Part shown: positions 43,057 to 51,806 of the stretch, piece after piece
How positions within the stretch are numbered: position 1 is the stretch's first letter
Layout of the letters: every line of letters starts with the position of its first letter
Assembly: GCA_030388725.1 (NCBI GenBank)
Contig: CP128857.1
Coordinates: 1,984,001 to 2,048,000 of the forward strand
Origin: Prodigiosinella aquatilis
Lineage (GTDB): Bacteria > Pseudomonadota > Gammaproteobacteria > Enterobacterales > Enterobacteriaceae
Reading direction: 5' to 3'
DNA length: 64,000 nucleotides
Position numbers and translations under genes: made by a program
The notes under the pieces: model-generated
The model's input: only the letters and a program-made list of their open reading frames with translations
The model's database searches: none
What the model was told of the DNA's origin: nothing

Positions 43057-43374
43057 ATCTGCGTTTCAATCAACGTTGGGTGCGATGCAAAAAAGTAAGG
43101 ATATCATTGATTCCTCATCCTGTTGCGCTTTCCTGCCGGTTTTACGTTATGCGCCGATAAAATCTGTACCAGAGCGTATCCTATTAAGGAGAGCCACATA
43201 AAGAGGATTTTGTAATCACCGGCGATAGGAAAAGTCATAAAACCGTGTCAACCTGACGTTTAAGATCAATAAACCGGGATGACAGTAAAAAACCGTCTTG
43301 TCGCCGATAGCTGCTACCCTGTATGTTTAGTACAGGTCAACAAATCTTAATACGAGTCAAGTAAGGGTAGAGAA
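43057..43374. other. Divergent spacer between sbcB and tmaR
   Basis: No gene seen. It must hold promoters for sbcB (minus) and tmaR (plus). TAAGGGTAGAG precedes the tmaR ATG. Confidence 0.45.
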
Positions 43375-43713
43375 ATGGATAAGGGCAACAACAAACCATG
43401 TTTCCAGGACGTGTTGGAGTTCGTGCGTATGTTCCGTCGTAAAAACAAATTACAGCGTGAAATCGTTGATAACGAAAAGAAAATTCGTGATAACAAAAAA
43501 CGTGTACTGCTGCTGGATAACTTGAGTGAGTACATCAAGCCTGGGATGTCAATTGAAGATATTCAGGCCATTATCGCCAACATGCGTGGTGACTATGAAG
43601 ACCGTGTGGATGAGTACATCATCAAAAACGCGGATCTTTCGAAAGAGCGTCGTGAGTTATCACATAAAATCAAAGAAATGGGTGAAATTAAACCGAGCGC
43701 TGAAGAAAAATAA
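43375..43713 (+). CDS. tmaR: TmaR (YeeX), polar PTS regulator
   Basis: 112-residue coiled-coil protein almost identical in its core to E. coli YeeX/TmaR: FQDVLEFVRMFRRKNKLQRE, RVLLLDNLSEYIKPGM, RGDYEDRVDEYIIKNADLSK. In E. coli it forms polar clusters that hold enzyme I of the sugar phosphotransferase system. Highly charged with no membrane segment. Confidence 0.94.
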   Translation: MDKGNNKPCFQDVLEFVRMFRRKNKLQREIVDNEKKIRDNKKRVLLLDNLSEYIKPGMSIEDIQAIIANMRGDYEDRVDEYIIKNADLSKERRELSHKIKEMGEIKPSAEEK

Positions 43714-43726
43714 TCCCGCTCTGCAC

Positions 43727-43747
43727 CAGGGCTGCCCGGCAGCCCTG
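43727..43747 (+). terminator. Hairpin after tmaR
   Basis: Perfect 9-bp stem CAGGGCTGC/GCAGCCCTG with a 3-base loop, 14 bases beyond the tmaR stop. No T-tract follows, so termination would be weak or Rho-aided. Confidence 0.45.
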
Positions 43748-44229
43748 ATCAAATCCGCCGCCAAGTGGCCTGAAGTCCCTGGCGGTGTATTCGATCGTGA
43801 TCGACGATCCGGTGGTGATTTCGGGTATCAAAGCCTGTTTCTGTCTCATACAGAACGCTACTCACGGCTGAAAGCGACCTTGCCCACGCATCATTCCCTT
43901 CGATTTTTTGATAATGGCTAAAGCATAATCCTTCGCCGCCTGATAAATCCTCTTGAATTTGACCTTAGATAGTGTTCGGGTTTGGCTGACTGGTGATGTG
44001 CACAGACAGCGAGCCGCTCAATACTCTCATCAGCACTCCCCCCTGATGTACTGAAACAGAATGCAACAGAGAAGACTATTTGCGGCAGTGATTCCGGCTT
44101 TCTTTTCTGATGCTGTCATGGCGATGACCGGTCTGGCAGACTGCATACCGTAATGAATTGTCGCCAGCGTGATGGCAATGTGACCGGAAGTGACGCACCG
44201 GACGGTCATCAAAGGGAAAGGGACATACC
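43748..44229. other. Non-coding stretch between tmaR and comEC
   Basis: About 480 bp with no recognisable gene, repeat or RNA. It may hold the comEC promoter. AAGGGAAAGGGA lies at its right end. Confidence 0.45.
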
Positions 44230-44241
44230 ATCAGAATTTCA

Positions 44242-46488
44242 TTGAATCAACTGGCGGTCACATTGGTTGTCGGCACGTTGCCTCTGCTGGTGTTGCCCAG
44301 GATTCCCGATACCGGAACGCTAATGCTGTTGCTACCGTTGTTGCTATTGGTGCGAACACGGTTTTATGTGGTTGGACTGGTAGCAGTTGGCGTGTTCTGG
44401 AGTAGTTACAGTGCCCGCATGACGCTCGGGCAGATAGATGCGTACAGTGTCAAACCGGTGACCGCACAGGTCAGCATCAGCAGTATGCGATTCGCTAAGG
44501 CGGGTAGTGAGACGCCGGAAGTGCGTGTGTGGCAGGTTAATCAGCGTTGGATATTTCCACCGCTGTACGTCAGGTTGAATGCCATGCCGCCAATGGCCGA
44601 CTGGTGTGGAGGGCAACAATGGCAGATGAGACTGCGCTTGCGACCAGCGCACAGCCGCTTGAATGAAGGTGGATTTGACCGTCAGCGTTGGGCACTGGCG
44701 CATCGACAACTCTTTACCGGACGGGTGCTGAGTGCAGAGGTGATGTCCGCTGACTGTAGCCTGCGCCAACGGTTGATCGCCCGGATTGAGCAACACACGG
44801 CGTCGCTGCCGTGGCGGTCTATTTTGCTGGCATTGGCGGTAGGGGAGATGGCCACGCTGGCGGATGAAACCCGTATTCTGTTGCAGCATACCGGGACGAT
44901 GCACTTGATGGTGATATCCGGGCTGCATGTTGCGTTGGCGGCGCTGTTCGGCTGGGGTATCGCCCGTGCAATTCAGTACAGTTTTCCCCCACGCTGGATT
45001 GGTTATCGCTTTCCGCTGACGTTTGGCTGGTTGGTGGCCTGGGGTTATGTCGCGCTGGCTGGCGGTAATCCGCCAGCGGTCAGAGCAGCACTGGCGCTCA
45101 GTTTCTGGACACTGTTGCGGTTGCGGGGCATCAGCTGTTCTCCCTGGCAAGTGTGGTTGTGGTGTGTCGCCTTAATTCTGTTCAGTGATCCGCTCAGCAT
45201 TCTGTCGGATAGTTTCTGGTTATCCTGCCTGGCGGTAGCATCATTAATTTTCTGGTATCAGTGGGCGCCGCTACCCATTCGTTTTCAGCGCGATAAACGT
45301 TGGTTTCTACTGCGTTGGCTGCATTTGCAATGGGGAATCACGCTGTTGCTGTTGCCGCTACAGATTGTATTGTTTCATGGCATGAGCCTGACATCGCTGC
45401 CGGCCAATTTGTGGGCGGTGCCATTGGTCTCGTTTATTTCCACTCCATTGATTCTGCTGGCTTTACCGTTGACGGGTGTGCTGGATATCGGGGCCGGTGT
45501 GTGGTGGCTGGCAGATCGTTCTCTGGCGCTGGTGTTTGCCCCATTGACAATGGTGCAGGATGGCTGGTGGGATCGCGGGGCTGATTTTCTGGCGTTCAGT
45601 GCTTTTGGATGGGGGGCGGTGATTATCTGGCGTTTTGCCTGGTGGCGACAGTATCCCGTCAGTATCGGCGCTCTGCTGTTATTTGTGCTCGTCAGGCCGA
45701 AGACGCCATCACCTGATTGGCGGGTAGACATGCTGGATGTCGGGCATGGTCTGGCGGTAGTGATAGAGCGCCAGGGAAAGGCGATATTGTATGATACCGG
45801 TAATCGCTGGGAAGGCGGGGATATGGTCAGCCGGGAAATCCTGCCATATCTTAAATGGCGAGGGTTACAACTGGAGAAAATCATTATCAGCCATAGTCAT
45901 CTGGATCATATCGGTGGATTACAGACATTACAGCGTATTTTTCCCACCATACCGGTTTATAGTCCGCTGCGACAGCATAACCATCTACCCTGTGTCCGTG
46001 GGCAACAATGGCGCTGGCAGACATTGACATTCAGCGTACTGTGGCCGCCAACACGGGTACAATCTGCCGGAAACAATGATTCCTGTGTCGTTCGCATTGA
46101 CGATGGCAGGCACCGGGTATTGCTGACCGGTGATCTGGAGGCGGAAGCCGAAGCCGAGTTATTAAAAAACCAACGCACTTTGCTGGCGGCGGAAGTATTG
46201 CAGGTACCGCATCATGGCAGTAGCACATCGTCATCGCCACCGTTCATACGGGCCGTTGGCGCCACGACCATTTTGGCTTCAGCAGCACGCTACAGCCCGT
46301 GGCGGCTGCCGGCTGCAAAGATTGTGCGGCGTTATCGTGATTATGGATATCAGTGGGCGGACACGGCGACATTCGGTCAACTGAGTGTGCGTTTTTTCAA
46401 CGATTCATGGCAAATATTACGCTACAGGAGGGACATATCCCCTCGTTGGTTCCACAGGTGGTTTGGCGGTAGCCGGGATAATGAGTAA
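44242..46488 (+). CDS. comEC: ComEC/Rec2 DNA uptake channel protein (YcaI)
   Basis: 748-residue inner-membrane protein homologous to E. coli YcaI. The N-terminal helices and an OB-like domain (about 40-200) precede the Competence transmembrane domain (about 200-480; MHLMVISGLHVAL). A C-terminal metallo-beta-lactamase domain follows (IISHSHLDHIGG, LLTGDLEAEAE, VPHHGSSTSSS). It would move single-stranded DNA across the inner membrane. The start is uncertain: no ATG or GTG is present. A TTG at 44242 opens the frame, while the spacing of AAAGGGA would best suit the ATC at 44230 (IRISLNQLAVT). msbA follows 39 bases later, as in E. coli. Confidence 0.9.
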   Translation: MNQLAVTLVVGTLPLLVLPRIPDTGTLMLLLPLLLLVRTRFYVVGLVAVGVFWSSYSARMTLGQIDAYSVKPVTAQVSISSMRFAKAGSETPEVRVWQVNQRWIFPPLYVRLNAMPPMADWCGGQQWQMRLRLRPAHSRLNEGGFDRQRWALAHRQLFTGRVLSAEVMSADCSLRQRLIARIEQHTASLPWRSILLALAVGEMATLADETRILLQHTGTMHLMVISGLHVALAALFGWGIARAIQYSFPPRWIGYRFPLTFGWLVAWGYVALAGGNPPAVRAALALSFWTLLRLRGISCSPWQVWLWCVALILFSDPLSILSDSFWLSCLAVASLIFWYQWAPLPIRFQRDKRWFLLRWLHLQWGITLLLLPLQIVLFHGMSLTSLPANLWAVPLVSFISTPLILLALPLTGVLDIGAGVWWLADRSLALVFAPLTMVQDGWWDRGADFLAFSAFGWGAVIIWRFAWWRQYPVSIGALLLFVLVRPKTPSPDWRVDMLDVGHGLAVVIERQGKAILYDTGNRWEGGDMVSREILPYLKWRGLQLEKIIISHSHLDHIGGLQTLQRIFPTIPVYSPLRQHNHLPCVRGQQWRWQTLTFSVLWPPTRVQSAGNNDSCVVRIDDGRHRVLLTGDLEAEAEAELLKNQRTLLAAEVLQVPHHGSSTSSSPPFIRAVGATTILASAARYSPWRLPAAKIVRRYRDYGYQWADTATFGQLSVRFFNDSWQILRYRRDISPRWFHRWFGGSRDNE

Positions 46489-46527
46489 TATAGGCGGCTA
46501 TTTCTTTAATAGGCTCAGGTTTATTGC

Positions 46528-48276
46528 ATGATGAATGATAAAGATCTCTCCACGTGGCAGACGTTTCGTCGCCTCTGGCCGATGATCTCTCCTTTTAAAA
46601 CAGGGTTGATTGTGGCGGCCGTTGCGCTGGTGATCAACGCCGCTGGCGATACACTGATGCTGTCGCTGCTCAAACCGCTGCTGGATGAGGGGTTTGGTAA
46701 AGCTGACCGTAGCATTCTGGTATGGATGCCGCTGGTGGTTATCGGGCTGATGGTCATGCGCGGTGTGTCGGGCTTTGTTTCCAGCTACTGTGTCGCCTGG
46801 GTTTCCGGAAAAGTAGTCATGAACATGCGTCGCCGCTTGTTCAGCCATATCATGGGGATGCCAGTTTCTTTCTTTGATCAGCAATCGACCGGTACGCTGT
46901 TATCTCGTATCACCTATGATTCTGAGCAGGTAGCTTCCTCATCGTCCAACGCGCTGATTACGGTCGTGAGAGAAGGCGCGTCAATCATCGGCTTGTTTGT
47001 GCTGATGTTCTGGTATAGCTGGCAGTTGTCACTGATTCTGATCGTGATTGCCCCAGTTGTATCTTATTGTATTCGGGTGGTATCCAAACGCTTTCGCGCT
47101 ATCAGTAAAAACATGCAGAACACCATGGGGCAGGTGACCACCAGTGCGGAACAGATGCTTAAAGGACATAAAGAAGTATTGATTTTTGGCGGACAAGAAG
47201 TGGAGGCCGCGCGCTTTGACATTGTCAGCAACCGTATGCGTCAACAAGGCATGAAACTGGTGTCCGCCGCGTCCATTTCTGATCCCATCGTGCAGTTGAT
47301 CGCGTCACTGGCGTTGGCATTTGTGCTCTATGCCGCCAGTTTTCCTTCGGTAATGGCGACGCTCACCGCAGGTACCATCACCGTGGTGTTCTCTTCCATG
47401 ATTGCGCTGATGCGCCCGCTGAAATCGCTGACTAACGTCAATTCCCAGTTTCAGCGTGGTATGGCGGCTTGCCAGACTCTGTTCTCAATTCTGGATTTGG
47501 ATCAGGAAAAAGACACTGGCCAGCGGACGCTGGAACATGTTCAAGGCACTATTGAATTCCGTAACGTGGATTTTGCCTATCCGGGTAAGGAAACGTTGGC
47601 GTTGAAAAATATCAGTTTGCAGATTCCGCCGGGAAAAACCGTGGCACTGGTCGGGCGCTCTGGTTCGGGTAAATCCACTATCGCCAACCTGATTACCCGT
47701 TTTTATGATATTCAGTCCGGTGAAATTATGCTGGACGGGCATGATCTGCGTGAATATACCTTGGCTACGCTGCGCAGCCAGGTGGCGGTGGTTTCTCAAA
47801 ATGTGCATCTGTTCAACGACACTATCGCCAACAATATTGCTTATGCCTGTAATGACCGCTACAGCCGTGAAGATATTGAGCGTGCGGCTGAAATGGCGCA
47901 CGCGATGGATTTTATCAGCAAGATGGAGCAGGGGCTGGATACGATCATTGGCGAGAATGGCGTGCTGTTGTCTGGTGGTCAGCGTCAGCGTATCGCCATC
48001 GCCCGTGCGTTACTGCGTGATTGCCCGATTCTGGTTCTGGATGAAGCGACCTCCGCGTTGGATACCGAGTCGGAGCGTGCGATTCAGGCCGCACTGGATG
48101 AATTGCAGAAAGATCGTACGGCATTGGTTATTGCCCATCGTCTTTCCACCATTGAAAATGCGGATGAAATTCTGGTGGTGGAAGAAGGGCGGATTGTTGA
48201 GCGTGGCGAACATGCTGAATTACTGTCACGTAACGGGGCATATGCCCAGCTGTATAGAATGCAGTTTGGCGCATGA
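46528..48276 (+). CDS. msbA: Lipid A export ATP-binding/permease protein
   Basis: 582-residue ABC half-transporter that flips lipid A-core across the inner membrane as a homodimer. Six transmembrane helices occupy about 20-310, followed by the nucleotide-binding domain: Walker A GRSGSGKST, Q-loop VSQNVHLF, signature LSGGQRQRIAIARA, Walker B ILVLDEATSALD, switch IAHRLST. Overlaps lpxK by four bases. Confidence 0.97.
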   Translation: MMNDKDLSTWQTFRRLWPMISPFKTGLIVAAVALVINAAGDTLMLSLLKPLLDEGFGKADRSILVWMPLVVIGLMVMRGVSGFVSSYCVAWVSGKVVMNMRRRLFSHIMGMPVSFFDQQSTGTLLSRITYDSEQVASSSSNALITVVREGASIIGLFVLMFWYSWQLSLILIVIAPVVSYCIRVVSKRFRAISKNMQNTMGQVTTSAEQMLKGHKEVLIFGGQEVEAARFDIVSNRMRQQGMKLVSAASISDPIVQLIASLALAFVLYAASFPSVMATLTAGTITVVFSSMIALMRPLKSLTNVNSQFQRGMAACQTLFSILDLDQEKDTGQRTLEHVQGTIEFRNVDFAYPGKETLALKNISLQIPPGKTVALVGRSGSGKSTIANLITRFYDIQSGEIMLDGHDLREYTLATLRSQVAVVSQNVHLFNDTIANNIAYACNDRYSREDIERAAEMAHAMDFISKMEQGLDTIIGENGVLLSGGQRQRIAIARALLRDCPILVLDEATSALDTESERAIQAALDELQKDRTALVIAHRLSTIENADEILVVEEGRIVERGEHAELLSRNGAYAQLYRMQFGA

Positions 48277-49283
48277 TTGAGCGCATCTGGTCGGGACAAT
48301 CGCGGCTGTATTGGCTGTTGATACCGCTGTCGGTGTTGTTCGGGCTGATCAGCGGTTTCATCCGCTTAAGTTATCGCCTGGGATGGCGTCGCGCCTGGCG
48401 CGCGCCCTTACCGGTGGTGGTGGTGGGCAATCTGACTGCCGGTGGTAATGGCAAGACCCCCGTTGTTATCTGGCTGGTGGAACAACTCCAGCGGCGGGGT
48501 TACCGGGTCGGCGTGGTATCGCGTGGCTACGGTGGCAAAGTGGATCACTATCCGTTGGTGGTCAGTGATACTGTCACCACGGCACAGGCCGGGGATGAGC
48601 CAATATTGATATATCAGCGTACCGGTGCGCCAGTGGCGGTGGCGCCCAAGCGTTGTGAGGCGGTTGCCGCATTGCTGGCACAGCATTCGCTGGATGTGAT
48701 TATCACCGATGATGGATTGCAACATTACGCGCTGGCGCGGGATATGGAACTGGTAGTGGTAGATGGTGTGCGGCGGTTTGGTAACGGCTGGTGGTTGCCC
48801 GCCGGCCCGATGCGTGAACGAGCCTGGCGGCTGAAAACCGTTGATGCCGTGATTGTGAATGGCGGTGAAGCCAGCGCGGGTGAAATTGCCATGCATCTGA
48901 CTGCGAGCGAAGCGGTGAATCTGGTCAGTGGTGAGCGACGTAGCGTGACAGATTTTCCTGCATGGGTGGCGATGGCGGGGATTGGACATCCGCCGCGTTT
49001 TTTTACCACCTTGCGTGAGAAAGGGGCCACGCTATGCCGTGAAGTGGCATTTGCCGATCACCAAAGCTATCAACCGGAGCACCTCAGTGCTCTGACGGAC
49101 AATCAATCACAGCCGTTGATCATGACAGAAAAGGATGCTGTCAAATGTCGTCATTTCGCCCAGACGAACTGGTGGTATCTGCCAGTAGACGCGGTATTAT
49201 CCGAGGTGCCTGCCGCTGCGTTATTGTCCCGGCTGGAACAACTGCTAGCGAATTATCAGCAGGGGAAGCATCGTGCAGATTGA
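48273..49283 (+). CDS. lpxK: Tetraacyldisaccharide 4'-kinase
   Basis: 336-residue membrane-associated kinase that phosphorylates the lipid A precursor at 4'. The P-loop is GNLTAGGNGKTP, with the hydrophobic N-terminal helix (LYWLLIPLSVLFGLISGF) anchoring it. DDGLQHYALARD and MTEKDAVKC are also typical. Coupled to msbA. Confidence 0.96.
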   Translation: MIERIWSGQSRLYWLLIPLSVLFGLISGFIRLSYRLGWRRAWRAPLPVVVVGNLTAGGNGKTPVVIWLVEQLQRRGYRVGVVSRGYGGKVDHYPLVVSDTVTTAQAGDEPILIYQRTGAPVAVAPKRCEAVAALLAQHSLDVIITDDGLQHYALARDMELVVVDGVRRFGNGWWLPAGPMRERAWRLKTVDAVIVNGGEASAGEIAMHLTASEAVNLVSGERRSVTDFPAWVAMAGIGHPPRFFTTLREKGATLCREVAFADHQSYQPEHLSALTDNQSQPLIMTEKDAVKCRHFAQTNWWYLPVDAVLSEVPAAALLSRLEQLLANYQQGKHRAD

Positions 49284-49334
49284 TGCGGGTCTGGGTTTCC
49301 CTTCACTTATAAATAGCTTCTTTATGGAGGAAGC

Positions 49335-49517
49335 ATGGATCACCGTTTGCTTGAAATTATTGCCTGTCCGGTATGTAACGGGCGCTTGGTCTTTGATAAA
49401 GAGAAGCAGGAACTAATTTGCAAAACAGAAAGGCTGGCATATCCGGTTCGTGACGGTATTCCGGTGTTGCTGGAACATGAGGCGCGCAAACTGTCGCAGG
49501 ATGAGATTTCACGATGA
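49335..49517 (+). CDS. ycaR: YcaR, Trm112-like small protein
   Basis: 60-residue UPF0434/Trm112 family protein: LLEIIACPVCNGRL with one CxxC, and YPVRDGIPVLLEHEAR. Role unknown; it sits between lpxK and kdsB as in E. coli. The second Cys pair of zinc-binding relatives is reduced to one Cys (LICKTE). Overlaps kdsB by four bases. Confidence 0.92.
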   Translation: MDHRLLEIIACPVCNGRLVFDKEKQELICKTERLAYPVRDGIPVLLEHEARKLSQDEISR

Positions 49518-50266
49518 ATTTTATCGCTATTATTCCGGCCCGTTTTGCGTCGAGTCGTTTACCCGGTAAGCCGTTGGCGGATATCAATGGTAAACCGATG
49601 GTGGTGCATGTGATGGAGCGGGCACAAGAGTCTGGTGCTCAGCGCGTGATTGTGGCAACCGACCATCCGGATGTCGAGCAGGTGATCCAACAGGCGGGGG
49701 GCGAAGTGTGCCTGACCAGCCCACACCACCATTCCGGTACTGAGCGTCTGGCCGAAGTCATTGAACGGTATGGCTTTGCAGATGACGATATCATTGTGAA
49801 TGTGCAAGGTGACGAGCCGATGATCCCGCCGGTTATCATTCGGCAGGTAGCCGAAAACCTGGCGGCCAGTGTCGCCGGGATGGCAACGTTGGCGGTTCCG
49901 ATCACCACTAGCGAAGAAGCGTTTAATCCCAATGCGGTAAAAGTGGTGACTGATGCTGAAGGCTATGCACTCTATTTTTCTCGCGCTACGATCCCCTGGG
50001 ATCGCGAACGGTTTGCTCAATCGAAAGCAACCATTGGTGATCATTTTCTGCGTCATATCGGTATTTATGCCTATCGCGCTGGCTTTATCCGCCGCTATGT
50101 AAGCTGGGAACCCAGCCAACTGGAACAGATTGAGTTGCTGGAGCAACTGCGAGTGCTGTGGTATGGCGAGAAAATTCATGTCGCAGTGGCAAAAGAAATC
50201 CCCTCCGTGGGTGTCGATACTCCGGAAGATTTGGCTCGCGTGCGGATTGCGATGGCGGCGGGTTGA
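49514..50266 (+). CDS. kdsB: CMP-Kdo synthetase
   Basis: 250-residue cytidylyltransferase that activates Kdo for lipopolysaccharide synthesis. The N-terminal IIPARFASSRLPGKPL motif binds CTP; VNVQGDEPMIPP and SVGVDTPEDLARV are typical. Last gene of the msbA-lpxK-ycaR-kdsB set. Confidence 0.97.
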   Translation: MNFIAIIPARFASSRLPGKPLADINGKPMVVHVMERAQESGAQRVIVATDHPDVEQVIQQAGGEVCLTSPHHHSGTERLAEVIERYGFADDDIIVNVQGDEPMIPPVIIRQVAENLAASVAGMATLAVPITTSEEAFNPNAVKVVTDAEGYALYFSRATIPWDRERFAQSKATIGDHFLRHIGIYAYRAGFIRRYVSWEPSQLEQIELLEQLRVLWYGEKIHVAVAKEIPSVGVDTPEDLARVRIAMAAG

Positions 50267-50279
50267 ATTCTTCAGTGTG

Positions 50280-50323
50280 AAGTCGGTTTTATGCCTGTGA
50301 AAACAGGCATACCGCACCGACTT
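50280..50323 (+). terminator. Nested hairpin after kdsB
   Basis: Inner stem ATGCCTG/CAGGCAT (50291-50310) and outer stem AAGTCGGT/ACCGACTT (50280-50287, 50316-50323) form one long hairpin 13 bases after the kdsB stop. No T-tract follows. Confidence 0.55.
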
Positions 50324-50401
50324 GAATAAGAGCGTCCCGTTTCGCGGGAATAGCAGAAGGTTCCCATCCCGCATGCCCACATCCTGACATGCCATCACCC
50401 C

Positions 50402-50665
50402 TACCACAGCGGTACTGCGCTGTCCAATAGCAGCGGTGCCAACATGCGTTATAACGCCTGGAATTTCAGCAATGTGTTGTCCGATGCTGAATTCCGCAGC
50501 GTATCCACCAGCGGTTGGGATGCAGCCCGCGAATCCGACGGCAGTCTGCCTGAGTTGAAAAGTCTGCACCTGGCATCCGGCAGTTGGATGATCGACAAGG
50601 GGGGTAATGTCAAATTGCCATACAAGGGATCCGCACCGGACCTTGGCGCGTTTGAACGTGAGTAA
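50402..50665 (+). pseudogene. Pectate lyase C-terminal relic (PL9-like)
   Basis: An open frame reading YHSGTALSNSSGANMRYNAW, then NFSNVLSDAEFRSVSTSGWDAAR, and ending MIDKGGNVKLPYKGSAPDLG-AFERE. This is the last ~88 residues of a secreted parallel beta-helix pectate lyase of the PelL/PelX type, whose end is similar (VGLPYxGSAPDLGAFE). The frame is closed upstream by TAG at 50351 and has no start or signal peptide, so the catalytic part is gone. The apparent ATG at 50444 is internal. It lies between kdsB and ycbJ, which are core genes. Confidence 0.75.
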
Positions 50666-50907
50666 GTCTTAAGACGAATGCCTGTGTGCCCGTGGGCATC
50701 ATCGTTGAGCGCGGCGCGGATGTTCTTGTCGCGGAAAAATCGTGGCATTTCATGTTATTTCCGCGTAAGCGGGCATCCGCGCCTGATCAGATTATTATTA
50801 ATCGATGCCTGCTTTACACTTTATTTGATCTGTATTGAAGAAATTGTCATTTTCTGACCGCATGATAAATGCGTGAGCACTCCTGCTCAACAGAGGTCTG
50901 GCCGTTT
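50666..50907. other. Spacer upstream of ycbJ
   Basis: No gene. Contains AATGCCTGTGTGCCC-type palindromic fragments similar to those after kdsB. AGAGGT at 50892-50897 is the probable ribosome-binding site of ycbJ. Confidence 0.4.
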
Positions 50908-51801
50908 ATGGAATTGTTAAAAGCGGAATTAAGTACGGTACTGGGGGAGTCGCTCAGTCGTCTCGAATGTATCAGTGAACAACCCTATGCCAACCTGTAT
51001 GCCTTGTACGATAAAGAAGGCAATGCCATTCCGTTGCTTGCCAAAGGGTATGTCTGCCAGGGTATCGCACAACAGGAAGCTTACAAGCTGACCATGCTGG
51101 CTCGTGAGGGAGATGTCCGTTTGCCAACCGTATATGGGCTGGTCACCACCCATCAGCCGCCTTATAAAGAACTGTTGTTGATCGAACGGTTACGCGGCGT
51201 TTCGGTGGAGGCACCACCCAGAACCCCCGCTCGCTGGGTGTCACTGATGGATCAGATCGTGGAAAGTGTGTTGGCCTGGCATCGGATTGATAGCCACAGT
51301 TGTGTTGGTACGGTTGACAGTATTCAGGAAAATAGCTGGGTCAACTGGTATCAGCAGCGGTTAGAGGTGCTATGGGCCACCGTGGTGAACGTCAATGCCC
51401 CGCTGTTAACGCAGGAAGATCGCACCTTACTTTATCGTTCCCGTGAGTGTTTACCCGAATTGTTTGACGATTTCGATGATGGATGTGTATTGGTGCACGG
51501 CAATCTGTCATTGCGCAGTATGTTGAAAGATGCTCGCAGCGATCAATTGCTGGCGATGATCAATCCCGGCATTGTGCTGTGGGCGCCACGGGAATATGAA
51601 CTGTTCCGGCTGTGTGAGTCCGGTATGCCGGAACAATTGCTGTATCACTACCTCAGCAAGGCACCGGTGGCTGAAGATTTCATCTATCGCCGCTGGTTGT
51701 ATGCCATTTGGGAAGCGATTTCCCGCTATATCCACACCGGGCAACTGGACCGGAGCGTCTTCGATATTGCTTCCCGCGAACTGCTGCCCTGGCTGGAATA
51801 G
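50908..51801 (+). CDS. ycbJ: YcbJ, aminoglycoside-phosphotransferase-like protein
   Basis: 297 residues from the ATG at 50908; an earlier TTG/GTG-type start lacks a ribosome-binding site. The protein resembles APH/choline kinase folds: LLLIERLRGVSVE hinge, VLAWHRID and VLVHGNLSLRSML in place of the Brenner motif HGDxxxxN. The usual Asp and Asn of that motif are replaced (HGNLSLRSM), so kinase activity is doubtful. Function is unknown. The neighbours elyC, cmoM and mukFEB are the same as in E. coli. Confidence 0.85.
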   Translation: MELLKAELSTVLGESLSRLECISEQPYANLYALYDKEGNAIPLLAKGYVCQGIAQQEAYKLTMLAREGDVRLPTVYGLVTTHQPPYKELLLIERLRGVSVEAPPRTPARWVSLMDQIVESVLAWHRIDSHSCVGTVDSIQENSWVNWYQQRLEVLWATVVNVNAPLLTQEDRTLLYRSRECLPELFDDFDDGCVLVHGNLSLRSMLKDARSDQLLAMINPGIVLWAPREYELFRLCESGMPEQLLYHYLSKAPVAEDFIYRRWLYAIWEAISRYIHTGQLDRSVFDIASRELLPWLE

Positions 51802-51806
51802 CGTGA

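Noticed and set aside
43514..43921. Second plus-strand frame overlapping tmaR
   Set aside because: Overlaps a highly conserved gene in another frame, and its translation past tmaR is not conserved-looking.
44344..45150. 268-codon minus-strand frame opposite comEC
   Set aside because: Shadow of the ComEC membrane region; Pro/Gln/Arg-rich low-complexity translation.
49559..50569. 336-codon minus-strand frame opposite kdsB
   Set aside because: It is antisense to a well-defined kdsB and extends over a relic; no protein family features.
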